Source of the DNA: Vogesella indigofera
Lineage (GTDB): Bacteria > Pseudomonadota > Gammaproteobacteria > Burkholderiales > Chromobacteriaceae
Assembly (NCBI RefSeq): GCF_003633895.1
Contig: NZ_RBID01000004.1
Coordinates: 1-46,258 of the forward strand
DNA: 46,258 bases
Direction: 5' to 3'
The translations under genes and the position numbers were made by a program. Below are positions 30,219 through 39,385 of the stretch, in pieces. The notes under the pieces were generated by a model that saw only the letters and a list, made by a program, of their open reading frames with translations, made no database searches and had not been told where the DNA came from. Each line of letters begins with the position of its first letter. Positions within the stretch are counted from its first letter, which is position 1.

Positions 30219-32234
30219 ATGTCCCTGCTGCAACTGAATCCGCCGCAACGCGCCGCCATCATGTCGCTGGACGGCCCGCTCTTGGTGCTGGCCGGCGCCG
30301 GCTCCGGCAAGACGCGGGTGATCACCCAGAAGATCGAGTACCTGATCCGCGAGGGCAATTACGACGCGCGCAACATCGCCGCCATCACCTTCACCAACAA
30401 GGCGGCGCGCGAGATGCTGGAGCGCGTCGGCAAGCTGATGAACAGCCGCGAGCTGAAGGGCATCACCGTGTCGACCTTCCACTCGCTGGGCATGCAATTG
30501 CTGCGCCAGGAGGCGCCGCACCTCGGCTACAAGCCGCAGTTCTCCATCCTCGACAGCTACGACGCCGCCAAGATCATCTCCGACGTGCTAAAGACCACGC
30601 ACAAGGACGAGGTGCGCAAGGTGCAAAGCCGCATCTCGCTGTGGAAGAACGAACTGCTCGGCCCCGACGCCGCCATCGTGCAGGCCGACAACGAGTTCGA
30701 CCGCATCTGCGCGATGACCTACGCCAGCTACCAGACCACGCTCACCGCCTACCAGGCGATGGACTTCGACGACCTGATCCGTTTCCCGGTCGAGCTGTTC
30801 CTGAGCAACGCCGAGGTGCTGCAGAAGTGGCAGCACAAGCTGCGCTACCTGCTGATCGACGAATACCAGGACACCAACACCTGCCAGTACCAGCTGGTGA
30901 AGCTGCTCACCGGCGCGCGCGGCATGTTCACCGCGGTGGGCGACGACGACCAGTCGATCTACGCCTGGCGCGGCGCCAACATGGAAAACCTGCGCCTGCT
31001 GCAGCACGACTTCCCCAGGCTGAAGGTGATCAAGCTGGAGCAGAACTACCGCTCCACCGCGCGCATCCTGCGTGCCGCCAATTCGGTGATCTCCAACAAT
31101 CCCAAGCTGTTCGAGAAGCAGCTGTGGAGCGAACTGGGCCTTGGCGAACCGATCCACGTGGTGCAGTGCAAGGACGAGGAGCACGAGGCCGACGTGGTGG
31201 TGCAGCGCCTGTTGGCGCACAAGTTCGAGCACCGCACCGAGTTCAAGGACTACGCGATCCTCTATCGCGGCAACTACCAGGCACGCATCTTCGAGCAGGC
31301 GCTGCGTAACCAGCGCATCCCCTACCAGATGGCCGGCGGGCAGAGCTTTTTCGACAAGCCGGAAATCAAGGACGTGCTGTCCTACCTGCGCCTGATCGCC
31401 AACCCCGACGACGATCCGGCCTTCATCCGCGCGCTGACCACGCCCAAACGCGGCGTCGGCGCCACCACGCTGGAGCGGCTGGGTGCCTGGGCCGGCCAGC
31501 GCGGCAACAGCCTGTTCGCCGCCGCGCACGAGGAAGGCTTCCAGCTGCAGGTCGGTGCCGCACAGCTGGCACCACTGCAGGACTTCTGCCGCTTCATCGT
31601 CAACCTGGAATACCGCGCCACGCGCGAGCCGGCCGGTGAACTGGTGATGGAGATGCTGAAGGCGATCGGCTTCGAGGCCTGGCTGTACGACAGCGAGGAC
31701 AGCCAGCGCGCCGCGGAAGTGAAGTGGAAAAACGTGATGGACCTGGTGGCGTGGCTGCAGAAGAAGGGCGACGCCGACGGCAAGAACCTGATCGAGCTGT
31801 CGCAGACCATCGCGCTGATCACCATGCTGGAAGGCCGCGACGAGGGCGAGGTCGACGCGGTGAAGATGTCCACCCTGCACGCGTCGAAAGGGCTGGAGTA
31901 CCCGCACGTGTTCCTGATCGGCTGCGAGGAAGGCATCCTGCCGCACAGCGAATCGGTGGACAACGGCATGGTGGAGGAAGAACGGCGGCTGATGTACGTC
32001 GGCATCACCCGCGCCCAGCGCAGCCTGACACTGACCTACTGCGTGAAGCGCCGCCGCGCCGGCGAGTGGCTGTTCGTCGAGCCGTCGCGCTTCATCGGCG
32101 AGATCAACGGCGACGACATCCGCCACTTCGGCAAACCCGGCGCCGAGCCCATCGTCAGCAAGCGCGAAGGCAAGAGCAAGCTCGCCAGCCTGATGGCCAG
32201 CCTGGACAGCAAGGTACAGAAGCCGGAGGAGTGA
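30219..32234 (+). CDS. rep: ATP-dependent DNA helicase Rep
   Basis: 671 residues, almost the length of E. coli Rep (673). UvrD/Rep superfamily 1A helicase that moves 3'-5' and helps replication forks pass proteins and transcription complexes. Motifs: Walker A GAGSGKT near 27, TFTNKAAREM near 58, the Walker B region LLIDEYQDTN near 212, GDDDQSIYAWRGA near 240, QNYRST near 273, and motif VI VGITRAQRSLTLTYC near 598. The first residues (LLQLNPPQRAAI) match Rep rather than UvrD. Start ATG at 30219. A terminator follows. Confidence 0.95.
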   Translation: MSLLQLNPPQRAAIMSLDGPLLVLAGAGSGKTRVITQKIEYLIREGNYDARNIAAITFTNKAAREMLERVGKLMNSRELKGITVSTFHSLGMQLLRQEAPHLGYKPQFSILDSYDAAKIISDVLKTTHKDEVRKVQSRISLWKNELLGPDAAIVQADNEFDRICAMTYASYQTTLTAYQAMDFDDLIRFPVELFLSNAEVLQKWQHKLRYLLIDEYQDTNTCQYQLVKLLTGARGMFTAVGDDDQSIYAWRGANMENLRLLQHDFPRLKVIKLEQNYRSTARILRAANSVISNNPKLFEKQLWSELGLGEPIHVVQCKDEEHEADVVVQRLLAHKFEHRTEFKDYAILYRGNYQARIFEQALRNQRIPYQMAGGQSFFDKPEIKDVLSYLRLIANPDDDPAFIRALTTPKRGVGATTLERLGAWAGQRGNSLFAAAHEEGFQLQVGAAQLAPLQDFCRFIVNLEYRATREPAGELVMEMLKAIGFEAWLYDSEDSQRAAEVKWKNVMDLVAWLQKKGDADGKNLIELSQTIALITMLEGRDEGEVDAVKMSTLHASKGLEYPHVFLIGCEEGILPHSESVDNGMVEEERRLMYVGITRAQRSLTLTYCVKRRRAGEWLFVEPSRFIGEINGDDIRHFGKPGAEPIVSKREGKSKLASLMASLDSKVQKPEE

Positions 32235-32244
32235 GCGCCGCCTT

Positions 32245-32263
32245 ACGGCCAACGTTGGCCGCA
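32245..32263. repeat. Imperfect fused palindrome of the dispersed repeat
   Basis: ACGGCCAACGTTGGCCGCA: one exact 10-mer core (32254-32263) and an inverted partner with one mismatch, 10 bp after the rep stop. Confidence 0.75.
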
Positions 32264-32299
32264 ATGAAAAACGCCGCGCAACAGCGCGGCGTTTTTCAT
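32264..32299. terminator. Bidirectional terminator between rep and the cytochrome c gene
   Basis: AAAAACGCCGCGC-AACA-GCGCGGCGTTTTT with further matching flanks. The A run and T run make it functional for both convergent genes. Confidence 0.92.
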
Positions 32300-32315
32300 G
32301 ACCACTGCCAGCAGC

Positions 32316-33053
32316 TTACTTGGCGGCGTTGGTCAGGTATTCCACGGCAGCCTTGAATTCGGCATCGGAGCCGCTGTAGCCGCCCTTGGCCGGCATCGCG
32401 TTGAGGCCCTTGGTCGCGGAAGCCACCAGACCGTCCAGACCCTTGGCCAGACGTGGCGCCCAGGCGGCCTTGTCGCCGAACTTCGGTGCGCCGGCCGCGC
32501 CGCTGTCATGGCAGGCCATGCACACGCTGGCGTACACCTTCTTGCCCACCACCGCCGGATCCGCAGCCGCGGCACCTTCGGCACCACCTACTGGCGGCTC
32601 GGTGAACTGGCCACCGCCGGCGTTACCCATATAGGCCACCGCGCGTTTCAGCTCGTCGTCGGACAGGTCGGCCGCGCCGCCCTTGGCCGGCATCGCGTTG
32701 AAGCCTTCCAGTGCGTGCTTGACCAGGGTATCCCAGCCCTGTGCCACGCGCGGTGCCCAGGCACCGGCGTCACCGAATTTCGGTGCGCCAGCCAGGCCGG
32801 CGCCGTGACAGGAAATGCAGATGCCGCTGTAAACCTGCTGGCCGGTGCGCATGCCCGGAGGCGCGTCGCTGGCCACGGATTCGCCGATCGGCTTGAGGCG
32901 GGCGGCAACGGCTTCCTTGCTCATCACTTCCGCATTGACATCAAAACCGCTGGTGGCCAGTTTCGCCAGCAACCAGATACCCACCACGACCAGTACGACG
33001 ATACCGAGCAAGATCGTGACGATCTGGCCTGGCGCTTTGGTTTCGTTACTCAT
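32316..33053 (-). CDS. Membrane-anchored diheme cytochrome c (c5 type)
   Basis: 245 residues. One N-terminal membrane segment (about 11-31) tethers two class I cytochrome c domains facing the periplasm. Haem-binding CISCH is at 79-83 and CMACH at 178-182, each followed by GAPKFGD...WAPR and the likely methionine ligand in NAMPAKGG. The two domains are clear internal duplicates joined by a Gly/Ala/Pro linker. Anchored diheme c5 cytochromes of Neisseria carry electrons to terminal oxidases and nitrite reductase; this is probably the counterpart. It stands alone and is convergent with rep. Confidence 0.92.
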   Translation of the reverse strand: MSNETKAPGQIVTILLGIVVLVVVGIWLLAKLATSGFDVNAEVMSKEAVAARLKPIGESVASDAPPGMRTGQQVYSGICISCHGAGLAGAPKFGDAGAWAPRVAQGWDTLVKHALEGFNAMPAKGGAADLSDDELKRAVAYMGNAGGGQFTEPPVGGAEGAAAADPAVVGKKVYASVCMACHDSGAAGAPKFGDKAAWAPRLAKGLDGLVASATKGLNAMPAKGGYSGSDAEFKAAVEYLTNAAK

Positions 33054-33217
33054 TCCAGCCTCGCTGTAATAATGTCATTCAAAAATTGGGGAAATTATAC
33101 GGAAAGCCCCCGCACAAGGCAAAGGCGCCAGGAACTTTCCGGAAATCCGTGAAACCGGCAGTCACGACTGGACGCTGGGCGCCGCTTTGCGCTATGATCC
33201 GCCTGCTTTTTTGCGCA

Positions 33218-33294
33218 GCACCCGTAGCTCAGTTGGATAGAGTGTCAGTTTCCGAAGCTGAAGGTCAGTGGTTCGATCCCACTCGGGTGCGCCA
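33218..33294 (+). tRNA. tRNA-Arg (anticodon CCG)
   Basis: 77 nt with an encoded CCA. Acceptor GCACCCG/CGGGTGC, D arm AGCTCAGTTGGATAGAG, anticodon loop TTCCGAA with anticodon CCG reading CGG, T arm GTGGTTCGATCCCAC. Confidence 0.95.
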
Positions 33295-33544
33295 ATCCGC
33301 CGGATTATCCGGCATCCCGCCGCAGTGTTCTTTGCGGATTGTCAAAGCAGCCTCCTCGCTGCGTCTCCCCTCGCTGTCAGCTGCATTTATATACCCTGGG
33401 CATGTTCCGTGCGCAGGCAATCGCCGCGACTGTTGCACATGCACACGCCGGCACGCGCGCCAGATGCCATCCTGCTGCAAATTCCTGTTCGTCGCGGCAA
33501 ATCTCCGTAAGATGTCGCCTTCACGAAAACAGGCAGGAGATGTC
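33295..33544. other. Gene-free stretch between tRNA-Arg and the Nudix gene
   Basis: About 250 bp with a short hairpin just after the tRNA (GCCGGATTATCCGGC, no strong T run) and a segment slightly lower in G+C. No gene or integrase is visible. tRNA-Arg 3' ends are frequent phage attachment sites, but no direct repeat of the tRNA end was found nearby. Confidence 0.4.
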
Positions 33545-34423
33545 ATGCAGTTGCAAGCCGTTACCGCCGCACTCGAACAGATCGTGTGCTACGACAAGAC
33601 TGGTTATTCCCCTCTTGAACTTGCAGGTCAGCGTATCGGCTGTGTCAACGACATCTGGCGCGAACGCCTGCTGGCGCAGGAAGCGGCGATCTTCCGCGAG
33701 GAAAACGGCGTGCTGAAGGCGCTGGATGACGAAGCCGACTTTGCCGCGCGCAGCGCCACCCTCGCCTCCGCCGCGCTGCGCTGGCGCGATGCCGGCTGGC
33801 TCAACGGCTGGCGCGACGAGAAATTCACCGCCTATTTCACCGACGGCACGCCGGCCTTCGAGATGGAACGCGCCGCGTTCCGCCCGCTGGGGCTGACCAG
33901 CCGCGCAGTGCACCTCAACGGCCTGCAGCGCATGGCCGACGGCGAAATCCGCATGTGGGTCGGTCGCCGCAGTCCGTTCAAGGACGTGGCGCCCAACCGC
34001 CTCGACAACCTGATGGGCGGCGGCATCGCCGCCGGCGAGAGCATCCAGATCGCGCTGGAGCGCGAGGGCTGGGAAGAAGCCGGCATTCCGCCGACCCGGC
34101 TGGAACTGCTGCCGCAGACCGCGCTGCTGCTGGCCGAGCGGCCGGTGCCGCGCGGCCTGCACCGCGAATGGCTGTACGTGTTCGACCTGTGGCTGAAGGA
34201 AGGCGAAATCCCGCAGAACCAGGACGGCGAAGTGGCCGAGCACGTACTGATGCCGCTGCCAGAAGTGGAACAGCACTTGGTCAACGGCCAGTTCATGAGC
34301 GACGCCGCGCTGACCGCCATCGATTGCATGGCGCGACTGGGCTACTGGGGCGACGATGCCGCGCTGCACGCGCTGCTGGCCGGCGTACGCGGCGTGCCCG
34401 GCACCGATACCGCCGGCCGCTGA
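33545..34423 (+). CDS. Nudix hydrolase with N-terminal DUF4743-type domain
   Basis: 292 residues. The second half is a Nudix domain; the box spans residues 159-181 with E165, REGWEEAG and a final I, fitting GX5EX7REUXEEXGU. The N-terminal part (about 1-120, with GCVNDIWRERL and FEMERAAFRPLGL) resembles the domain found before the Nudix fold in Tnr3-type enzymes of eukaryotes, which act on oxidised thiamine diphosphate. A house-cleaning role on a thiamine- or nucleotide-diphosphate compound is therefore possible, but the substrate is inferred. The ATG at 33545 has CAGGAG 6 nt upstream. Monocistronic, followed by a repeat pair. Confidence 0.82.
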   Translation: MQLQAVTAALEQIVCYDKTGYSPLELAGQRIGCVNDIWRERLLAQEAAIFREENGVLKALDDEADFAARSATLASAALRWRDAGWLNGWRDEKFTAYFTDGTPAFEMERAAFRPLGLTSRAVHLNGLQRMADGEIRMWVGRRSPFKDVAPNRLDNLMGGGIAAGESIQIALEREGWEEAGIPPTRLELLPQTALLLAERPVPRGLHREWLYVFDLWLKEGEIPQNQDGEVAEHVLMPLPEVEQHLVNGQFMSDAALTAIDCMARLGYWGDDAALHALLAGVRGVPGTDTAGR

Positions 34424-34577
34424 GAACCTGTTCACGGTCTGCTGCGCCCCGTGAAACCTTGCGCGGTGAGTACGGCGTCGGCATGCGTGTTTAAAGCCGG
34501 ATAAACGCCGCTTCCTCAGCCGTTTTCGCCTTGGTCTCGCGTAAGCGCGAGATCGTGAGCATGCCCCGAGCCAACAC

Positions 34578-34608
34578 CAGGTTGGCCGCAGCCCTTGCGG
34601 CCAACCTT
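34578..34608. repeat. Outward-facing inverted pair of the dispersed repeat
   Basis: CAGGTTGGCCGCA (34578-34590, one mismatch) and TGCGGCCAACCTT (34596-34608, exact) can form a stem of about 12 bp. It lies between the Nudix and aldehyde dehydrogenase genes; no T run follows. Confidence 0.85.
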
Positions 34609-34676
34609 GCCGCCTGCCGCGACGGGTGGATTTTTGCTACAGTGACCGTCTTTCCCCGTAGCCAAGCCGCCGCGTC

Positions 34677-36032
34677 ATGACCGCCTTTACCAGCTGCAAT
34701 CCTGCCTCCGGCGAGGTGGTGTATACCCGCCCCGCCCTGTCCGCCGATTCCCTGCCGCCACAACTGGCCGCGCTGCGCCGCGCGCAGCACGCGTGGTCGC
34801 ACCTTGCGACCGCCGAACGCGCCGAACGCCTGCTGCTGCTGGCCGACCAGCTGGCGGCCAGCCGTCATGCGCTGGCGGCGCTGGTGTCGCTGGAAGTGGG
34901 CAAGCTGGAACGCGAATGCCTGGCCGAGATCGACAAGTCGGTGCAGCTGATCCGCTACTACGCCGACCTGGCACCGACGCTGCTGGCCAGCAAGGACATC
35001 GCCACCGGCGCCAGCAAGAGCGGCGTCGCCTTCGAGCCGCTGGGCATCGTGCTGGCGATCATGCCGTGGAATTACCCGATCTGGCAGGTGCTGCGCTTCG
35101 CGGTACCGGCGCTGATGTCCGGCAACGCCTGCCTGGTGAAGCCGGCGCCGTCGGTGCCGCAGTGCAGCGCGCTGCTGCTGGACATCGTGCGCCGCGCCGG
35201 GCTGGCGGTGCTGGACGTGGCGTGGATCGACCACGAGGCGGTCGACGACGCGATCCGCGGCTGCGACGCGGTCGCCTTCACCGGCTCCACCACCACCGGG
35301 CGCCAGATCGCGGCCATGGCCGGTCGTCACCTGAAAAAGACGGTACTGGAGCTGGGCGGCAGCAACCCCTTCATCGTGCTGGCCGACGCCGATGTCGAAG
35401 CCGCCGCCAGCGAGGCCGCGCACTCGCGCTTTCGCGACGCCGGCCAGAGCTGCAACGCCGCCAAGCGCATGATCGTGGTGCCGGAGATCGCCGATGATTT
35501 CGTCGCCGCGTTCCTGGAACACGTCCGCGCGCTGGTGCCCGGCCATCCGGCCGACGCCGCCACCACGCTGGCGCCGCTGACCCGCGCCGACCTGCGCGAG
35601 GCGCTGCACGCGCAGGTGCTGGACGCGCAGGGCCACGGCGCGCAGCTGCTGGCCGGCGGCATCATGCCGCACGGCGCCGGCTTCTACTACCCGGCCACGG
35701 TGCTGGACCACGTCAACAGCGCCTGCCGTATCTACCACGAGGAGGTGTTCGGCCCGGTGGCCAGCATCCTGCGTGCGGCCAACGTCGACGACGCCATCCG
35801 CCTCGCCAACGACACCCCGTTCGGCCTCGGCGCCACCATCTTCAGCGCCGACACCGAGCAGGCGTGGCGGCTGGGGCGCGAGATCGAGGCCGGCGCGGTG
35901 TTCATCAACCGCTACACCAGCTCCGACCTGCGCCTGCCCTTCGGCGGCGTCAAGGCCTCCGGCTACGGCCGCGAGCTGTCCGAGTTCGGCCTCTACGAAT
36001 TCGTCAACGTGAAGACCTACTGGCAAAAATAA
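34677..36032 (+). CDS. NAD(P)-dependent aldehyde dehydrogenase (succinate-semialdehyde type)
   Basis: 451 residues. Oxidises an aldehyde to the acid. Signatures: MPWNYPIWQVLRFAVPALM near 129 (cofactor-site entry), FTGSTTTGRQIA near 201, the general base E225 in LELGGSNPF, the catalytic C259 in AGQSCNAAKR, and the C-terminal PFGGVKASGYGRELSEFG. The form of these blocks is that of succinate-semialdehyde dehydrogenase Sad and its relatives; the substrate is not certain. The ATG at 34677 is 68 bp after the repeat pair. The short N-terminus is usual for this subgroup. Downstream is an unrelated ExoD-like gene. Confidence 0.87.
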   Translation: MTAFTSCNPASGEVVYTRPALSADSLPPQLAALRRAQHAWSHLATAERAERLLLLADQLAASRHALAALVSLEVGKLERECLAEIDKSVQLIRYYADLAPTLLASKDIATGASKSGVAFEPLGIVLAIMPWNYPIWQVLRFAVPALMSGNACLVKPAPSVPQCSALLLDIVRRAGLAVLDVAWIDHEAVDDAIRGCDAVAFTGSTTTGRQIAAMAGRHLKKTVLELGGSNPFIVLADADVEAAASEAAHSRFRDAGQSCNAAKRMIVVPEIADDFVAAFLEHVRALVPGHPADAATTLAPLTRADLREALHAQVLDAQGHGAQLLAGGIMPHGAGFYYPATVLDHVNSACRIYHEEVFGPVASILRAANVDDAIRLANDTPFGLGATIFSADTEQAWRLGREIEAGAVFINRYTSSDLRLPFGGVKASGYGRELSEFGLYEFVNVKTYWQK

Positions 36033-36113
36033 GGCTCGGGGCGGCCGCGGCCTGCAACAAATTCGCCATGCGCCGGTCGCATAGTGCTTGTTGCCTTCAT
36101 TCCGTGGATCGCC

Positions 36114-36746
36114 ATGCTGCCTCACCGCTCCCGCCCCGCCCATACCCGCCGCGCACGCGTCCTCCCTGCCCCGCTGTCGCACGCCACCCTCGGCGAGGCC
36201 GTCGGCCGCCACCCGCGCCAGCAGTTGCGCTGGCTCGGGCTGCTGGCGCTGCCGCTGCTGTTGCCGCTGACCTTGCCCGGCATGGCCACCAGCGTCGGCG
36301 TGCTGTGCCTGCTGCTGGCCGGCGGCCTGCTGCTGGCGCGACCGGTGACACTGCCGCCGTGGCTGGCGCGGCGACGCCTGCCGCCGGCGCTGGGCGAGCG
36401 CCTGCAACGGCTGCTGGCACAATTCAACCAGCGCCTGCTGACGCGCAGCCGGCCGCGGCTGTTGCGGCTCAGCTCGCCGCGCTACCGCTACCTCAATGGC
36501 GGCATGCTGGCGCTGGCCGGGCTATCGATGATGGTGCCGGTGCCGGTGATCTCCTTCGACAATATGGTGCCCGCCGCCGCGGTGGTGCTGCTGGCGTGGG
36601 GGCTGCGGCTGCGCGACGGCGCGCTGCTGCTGGCCGGCTACGTCGTCACCGTGCTGGCGTGGGCCTATGTCGCGCTGCTGTGGTGGGCCGGCGCCGAGAT
36701 CCTGGCCTGGGGCTACCGCCTGCTGCGCGGCGGCTGGACCGGTTAA
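36114..36746 (+). CDS. ExoD-like membrane protein
   Basis: 210 residues with an Arg/Pro-rich start, two hydrophobic pairs near 40-75 and 135-205, and the segment PVPVISFDNMVPAAAVVLLAWGLRLRDG near 145-175. This is typical of ExoD proteins, named for an exopolysaccharide phenotype in rhizobia; their biochemical role is unknown. The ATG at 36114 is preferred over a GTG at 36084, which is followed by unconserved residues; the ribosome binding site is weak either way. No exopolysaccharide genes are next to it. Confidence 0.7.
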   Translation: MLPHRSRPAHTRRARVLPAPLSHATLGEAVGRHPRQQLRWLGLLALPLLLPLTLPGMATSVGVLCLLLAGGLLLARPVTLPPWLARRRLPPALGERLQRLLAQFNQRLLTRSRPRLLRLSSPRYRYLNGGMLALAGLSMMVPVPVISFDNMVPAAAVVLLAWGLRLRDGALLLAGYVVTVLAWAYVALLWWAGAEILAWGYRLLRGGWTG

Positions 36747-36911
36747 GCGCCACGCCCACCACTCCTGTGTGGCGCCGCCTTGCCGTACCGCTGCTAAGTT
36801 CAGCGTTGGCGTGGGGACACGGCGAGGTGTGGTGAGCAGCGCCAGGCCGCCACTTGCGCGTATCATCGTGGGCTTGAGCGGGCCACGCCCGTACTGGCAC
36901 AGGAGTCCCCC

Positions 36912-37535
36912 ATGAGCAGTCTCATCCTCTACGGCAACCGTCTGTCCGGCCACAGCTACAAGATCAGGCTGGCACTGGTGCTGGGCAATATCGCACACCA
37001 ATACCGCCACGTTGCGCTGTCCACCCCGCGCGCACAGCGCCCGGCCGATTTCCGCGCCGCCAGCCGCTGGGACGAGGTGCCGGCGCTGGTGGTCGACGGC
37101 GTGGCGATGGTGCAGTCCAACGCCATCCTGCAGTGGCTGGCGGAGAGCCAGGGCGTGCTGGCCGGCCAGCCGGGCGAGCGCCAGGCGCTGCGCGAATGGC
37201 TGAGCTGGGAGAGCAACCGCATCGGCCTGTCGCTGCCCAATCTGCGCTACGCGCGCCGCTTCGAGCCGCAGCCGGCGGCAGTCGAAGCCTGGTTGGAACA
37301 GCGCTGCCGCGCCGATCTCGACGTGCTGGACGCGCAGCTGGCAACGCAGGACTACCTGCTCGCCGGCGGCCTGTCGCTCGCCGACCTGTCGGCCAGCGCC
37401 TACCTGTGGTGGGCCGCCGACGCCGGCATCGACCTGCAAGCCTGGCCGCAGGTCGGCGCCTGGCTGGCACGCATCGCCGCCCAGCCCGGCTGGCAGCATC
37501 CGGACGCGCTGATGGCGCCGGAGCGTGGGCACTGA
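36912..37535 (+). CDS. Glutathione S-transferase family protein
   Basis: 207 residues. N-terminal thioredoxin-fold domain (LILYGNRLSGHSYKIRLAL with the usual active-site Ser/Tyr region, then VPALVVDG and QSNAILQWLAE) and an all-helical C-terminal domain (LAGGLSLADLSASAYL). It probably conjugates or reduces with glutathione; the substrate is unknown. Start ATG at 36912 follows AGGAG by about 7 nt. It is the first gene of a tight trio: the Cys-rich protein starts 1 bp after its stop and is coupled in turn to the FAD-oxidase. Confidence 0.88.
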   Translation: MSSLILYGNRLSGHSYKIRLALVLGNIAHQYRHVALSTPRAQRPADFRAASRWDEVPALVVDGVAMVQSNAILQWLAESQGVLAGQPGERQALREWLSWESNRIGLSLPNLRYARRFEPQPAAVEAWLEQRCRADLDVLDAQLATQDYLLAGGLSLADLSASAYLWWAADAGIDLQAWPQVGAWLARIAAQPGWQHPDALMAPERGH

Positions 37536-37536
37536 C

Positions 37537-37869
37537 ATGAGCGCGCCGCAGCGCATCTGGCTGGCCCGCGCCGCCCCGGCCAAACCGGCACTCGGCGCCG
37601 CCTGCAACGGCTGCGGCGTGTGCTGCGCCGCCGCCCCCTGCCCGCTGTCAAAGCTGCTGCTGCGCCACCGTGGCGGCGCCTGCCCGGCACTGCAGTGGCA
37701 GGCCGCGGCCGCGCGCTACCACTGCGGCCTGCTCACCGCCCCCACCCACTACCTGCGCTGGCTGCCCGCCGTCGCCGTGCCGCTGTTCACGCCGCTGGCG
37801 CGACGCTATCTGGCGATCGGCGCCGGTTGCGACTCGGACACCAGCGCTGAACCGGAAACCACCTCATGA
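37537..37869 (+). CDS. Small Cys-rich protein, possible metal-binding (CxxCxxCC) family
   Basis: 110 residues. Seven cysteines: C23, C26, C29, C30 (CNGCGVCC), C35, C49 and C63. The pattern resembles the zinc/iron-chelating YkgJ-type domain of unknown role. The sequence is soluble and Arg/Ala-rich. It begins 1 bp after the GST stop and its own stop overlaps the ATG of the FAD-oxidase (ATGA), so translation of the three is coupled. It may bind iron or an Fe-S cluster for the oxidase, but this is only inference. Confidence 0.75.
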   Translation: MSAPQRIWLARAAPAKPALGAACNGCGVCCAAAPCPLSKLLLRHRGGACPALQWQAAAARYHCGLLTAPTHYLRWLPAVAVPLFTPLARRYLAIGAGCDSDTSAEPETTS

Positions 37870-39248
37870 CCGATCTGCTTGCGCCACTGGCCGCCATTGT
37901 CGGCGCCGCCAACCTGCTGACCACGCCGCACGACATCGCGCCCTTCATTACCGACTACCGCGGCCGCTACCACGGCTCGCCGCTGGCGGTGGCGCTGCCG
38001 GCCAGCCGCGACGAAGTGGCGGCGCTGGTGCGCTTCTGCGCCGCCCACCGCATCGCCATCGTGCCGCAAGGCGGCAACACCTCCACCTGCGGCGCGGCGA
38101 CGCCGGACGGCAGCGGCCGGCAGCTGGTCATCGCGCTGCGGCGGTTGAACCGCATCCGCGCCGTCGATGCGGCCAACCAGACCATCACCGTCGAAGCCGG
38201 CTGCACGCTGGCGGCGGTGCAGACGGCCGCGGCCGGCGCCGGGCTGCTGTTCCCGCTGTCGCTGGCGAGCGAGGGCAGCTGCCAGATCGGCGGCAACCTG
38301 TCCACCAACGCCGGCGGCCTCGCCGTGCTGCGCTTCGGCACCATGCGCGAGCTGACGCTGGGGCTGGAGGTGGTGCTGCCGGACGGGCAGTTGCTGGACG
38401 CGCTGACCGCGCTGCGCAAGGACACCAGCGGCCTGGACGTGAAGCAGCTGTTCATCGGCGCCGAGGGCCAGCTCGGGCTGATCACCGCCGCCACGCTGAA
38501 GCTGTTCCCGCAGCCCACCGCGCACGCCACCGCGCTGCTCGGTGTTGCCAGTGCCGACGAGGCCATCGCCACCCTCAACGCGCTGCAGGCGGCGTTCGGC
38601 GACCGGCTGACCAGCTTCGAGATGATGTCCGAGGTGTGCCAGCAGCTGGTTGAAAAGTACCAGCCCGGCGCGCTGCCGTTCCAGGCGCCGTGGGCGCTGC
38701 TGGTCGAGCTGTCCGACAGCGGCGACAACACCAGCCTGCAGGAGCGGCTGCTGCAGTGGCTGGCCGCGCGCGGCCTCGGCGACGGCGTGCTGGCGCAGAA
38801 CGACAGCGAACGCACGCGGCTGTGGCAGCTGCGCGAACAGATGTCGGAGCTGCAAAAGCGCGACGGCCCCAGCATCAAGCACGACATCGGCGTGCCGACC
38901 TCGGCGATTCCGGCCTTTCTCGACGCCTGCGGCGCGGCGCTGCAGGCCGCCTTCCCCGGCGTGCGCATCGTCGCCTTCGGCCACGCCGGCGACGGCAACC
39001 TGCACTACAACATCAGCCACACCCGCCCCGGCAATGCCGAACTGTTTGCCGACGAGGACGCGGTCAACGCCATCGTCTACGAACAGGTTCACCGCCTGCG
39101 CGGCACGCTGGCGGCCGAACACGGCGTCGGCCAGCTCAAGGGCCACTGGCTGCAGCGCTACAAGGACCCGGCGGCGCTGGCGGTGATGCGCGCGGTGAAA
39201 CAGGCGCTCGATCCGCAGCGCATCATGAACCCGGGCAAGTGGCTGTAA
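37866..39248 (+). CDS. FAD-linked 2-hydroxyacid oxidoreductase
   Basis: 460 residues. FAD-binding type 4 (PCMH) domain with PQGGNTSTCGAATPDGSG near 59 and the CQIGGNLSTNAGGLAVLRFG loop near 140, then an FAD-oxidase C domain with FGHAGDGNLHYN near 376, EHGVGQLKGHWL near 418 and the end PQRIMNPGKWL. Family members oxidise D-lactate, glycolate or D-2-hydroxyglutarate with a quinone or flavoprotein acceptor. There is no CCG/Fe-S partner as in glycolate oxidase, only the small Cys-rich protein upstream. D-2-hydroxyglutarate or D-lactate dehydrogenase is most likely. Confidence 0.85.
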   Translation: MTDLLAPLAAIVGAANLLTTPHDIAPFITDYRGRYHGSPLAVALPASRDEVAALVRFCAAHRIAIVPQGGNTSTCGAATPDGSGRQLVIALRRLNRIRAVDAANQTITVEAGCTLAAVQTAAAGAGLLFPLSLASEGSCQIGGNLSTNAGGLAVLRFGTMRELTLGLEVVLPDGQLLDALTALRKDTSGLDVKQLFIGAEGQLGLITAATLKLFPQPTAHATALLGVASADEAIATLNALQAAFGDRLTSFEMMSEVCQQLVEKYQPGALPFQAPWALLVELSDSGDNTSLQERLLQWLAARGLGDGVLAQNDSERTRLWQLREQMSELQKRDGPSIKHDIGVPTSAIPAFLDACGAALQAAFPGVRIVAFGHAGDGNLHYNISHTRPGNAELFADEDAVNAIVYEQVHRLRGTLAAEHGVGQLKGHWLQRYKDPAALAVMRAVKQALDPQRIMNPGKWL

Positions 39249-39270
39249 ACACGGCCACGCACCAAAAACA

Positions 39271-39302
39271 ATGCGGCCAACCTTGGCACAAGGTTGGCCG
39301 CA
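39271..39302. terminator. Inward-facing inverted pair of the dispersed repeat, terminator-like
   Basis: TGCGGCCAACCTT (39272-39284) and AAGGTTGGCCGCA (39290-39302), both exact, give a 14-bp stem with a short loop, 23 bp after the FAD-oxidase stop. No T run follows, so termination strength is uncertain. Confidence 0.8.
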
Positions 39303-39385
39303 AGCACATCGACCATGCATTTGTATTTCTATAAAAAACAATGGCATGGAAATACAAAACAGCCATAATCCGGCAACAAAAGCCC

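Noticed and set aside
33295-33544. Genomic island or prophage attachment at tRNA-Arg
   Set aside because: No integrase and no second copy of the tRNA 3' end were found; the next genes look like ordinary chromosomal genes.
34491-36422. A 643-codon open frame antisense to the aldehyde dehydrogenase
   Set aside because: Same artefact; low-complexity Arg/Gln/Ala-rich translation, and the opposite strand encodes a complete ALDH.
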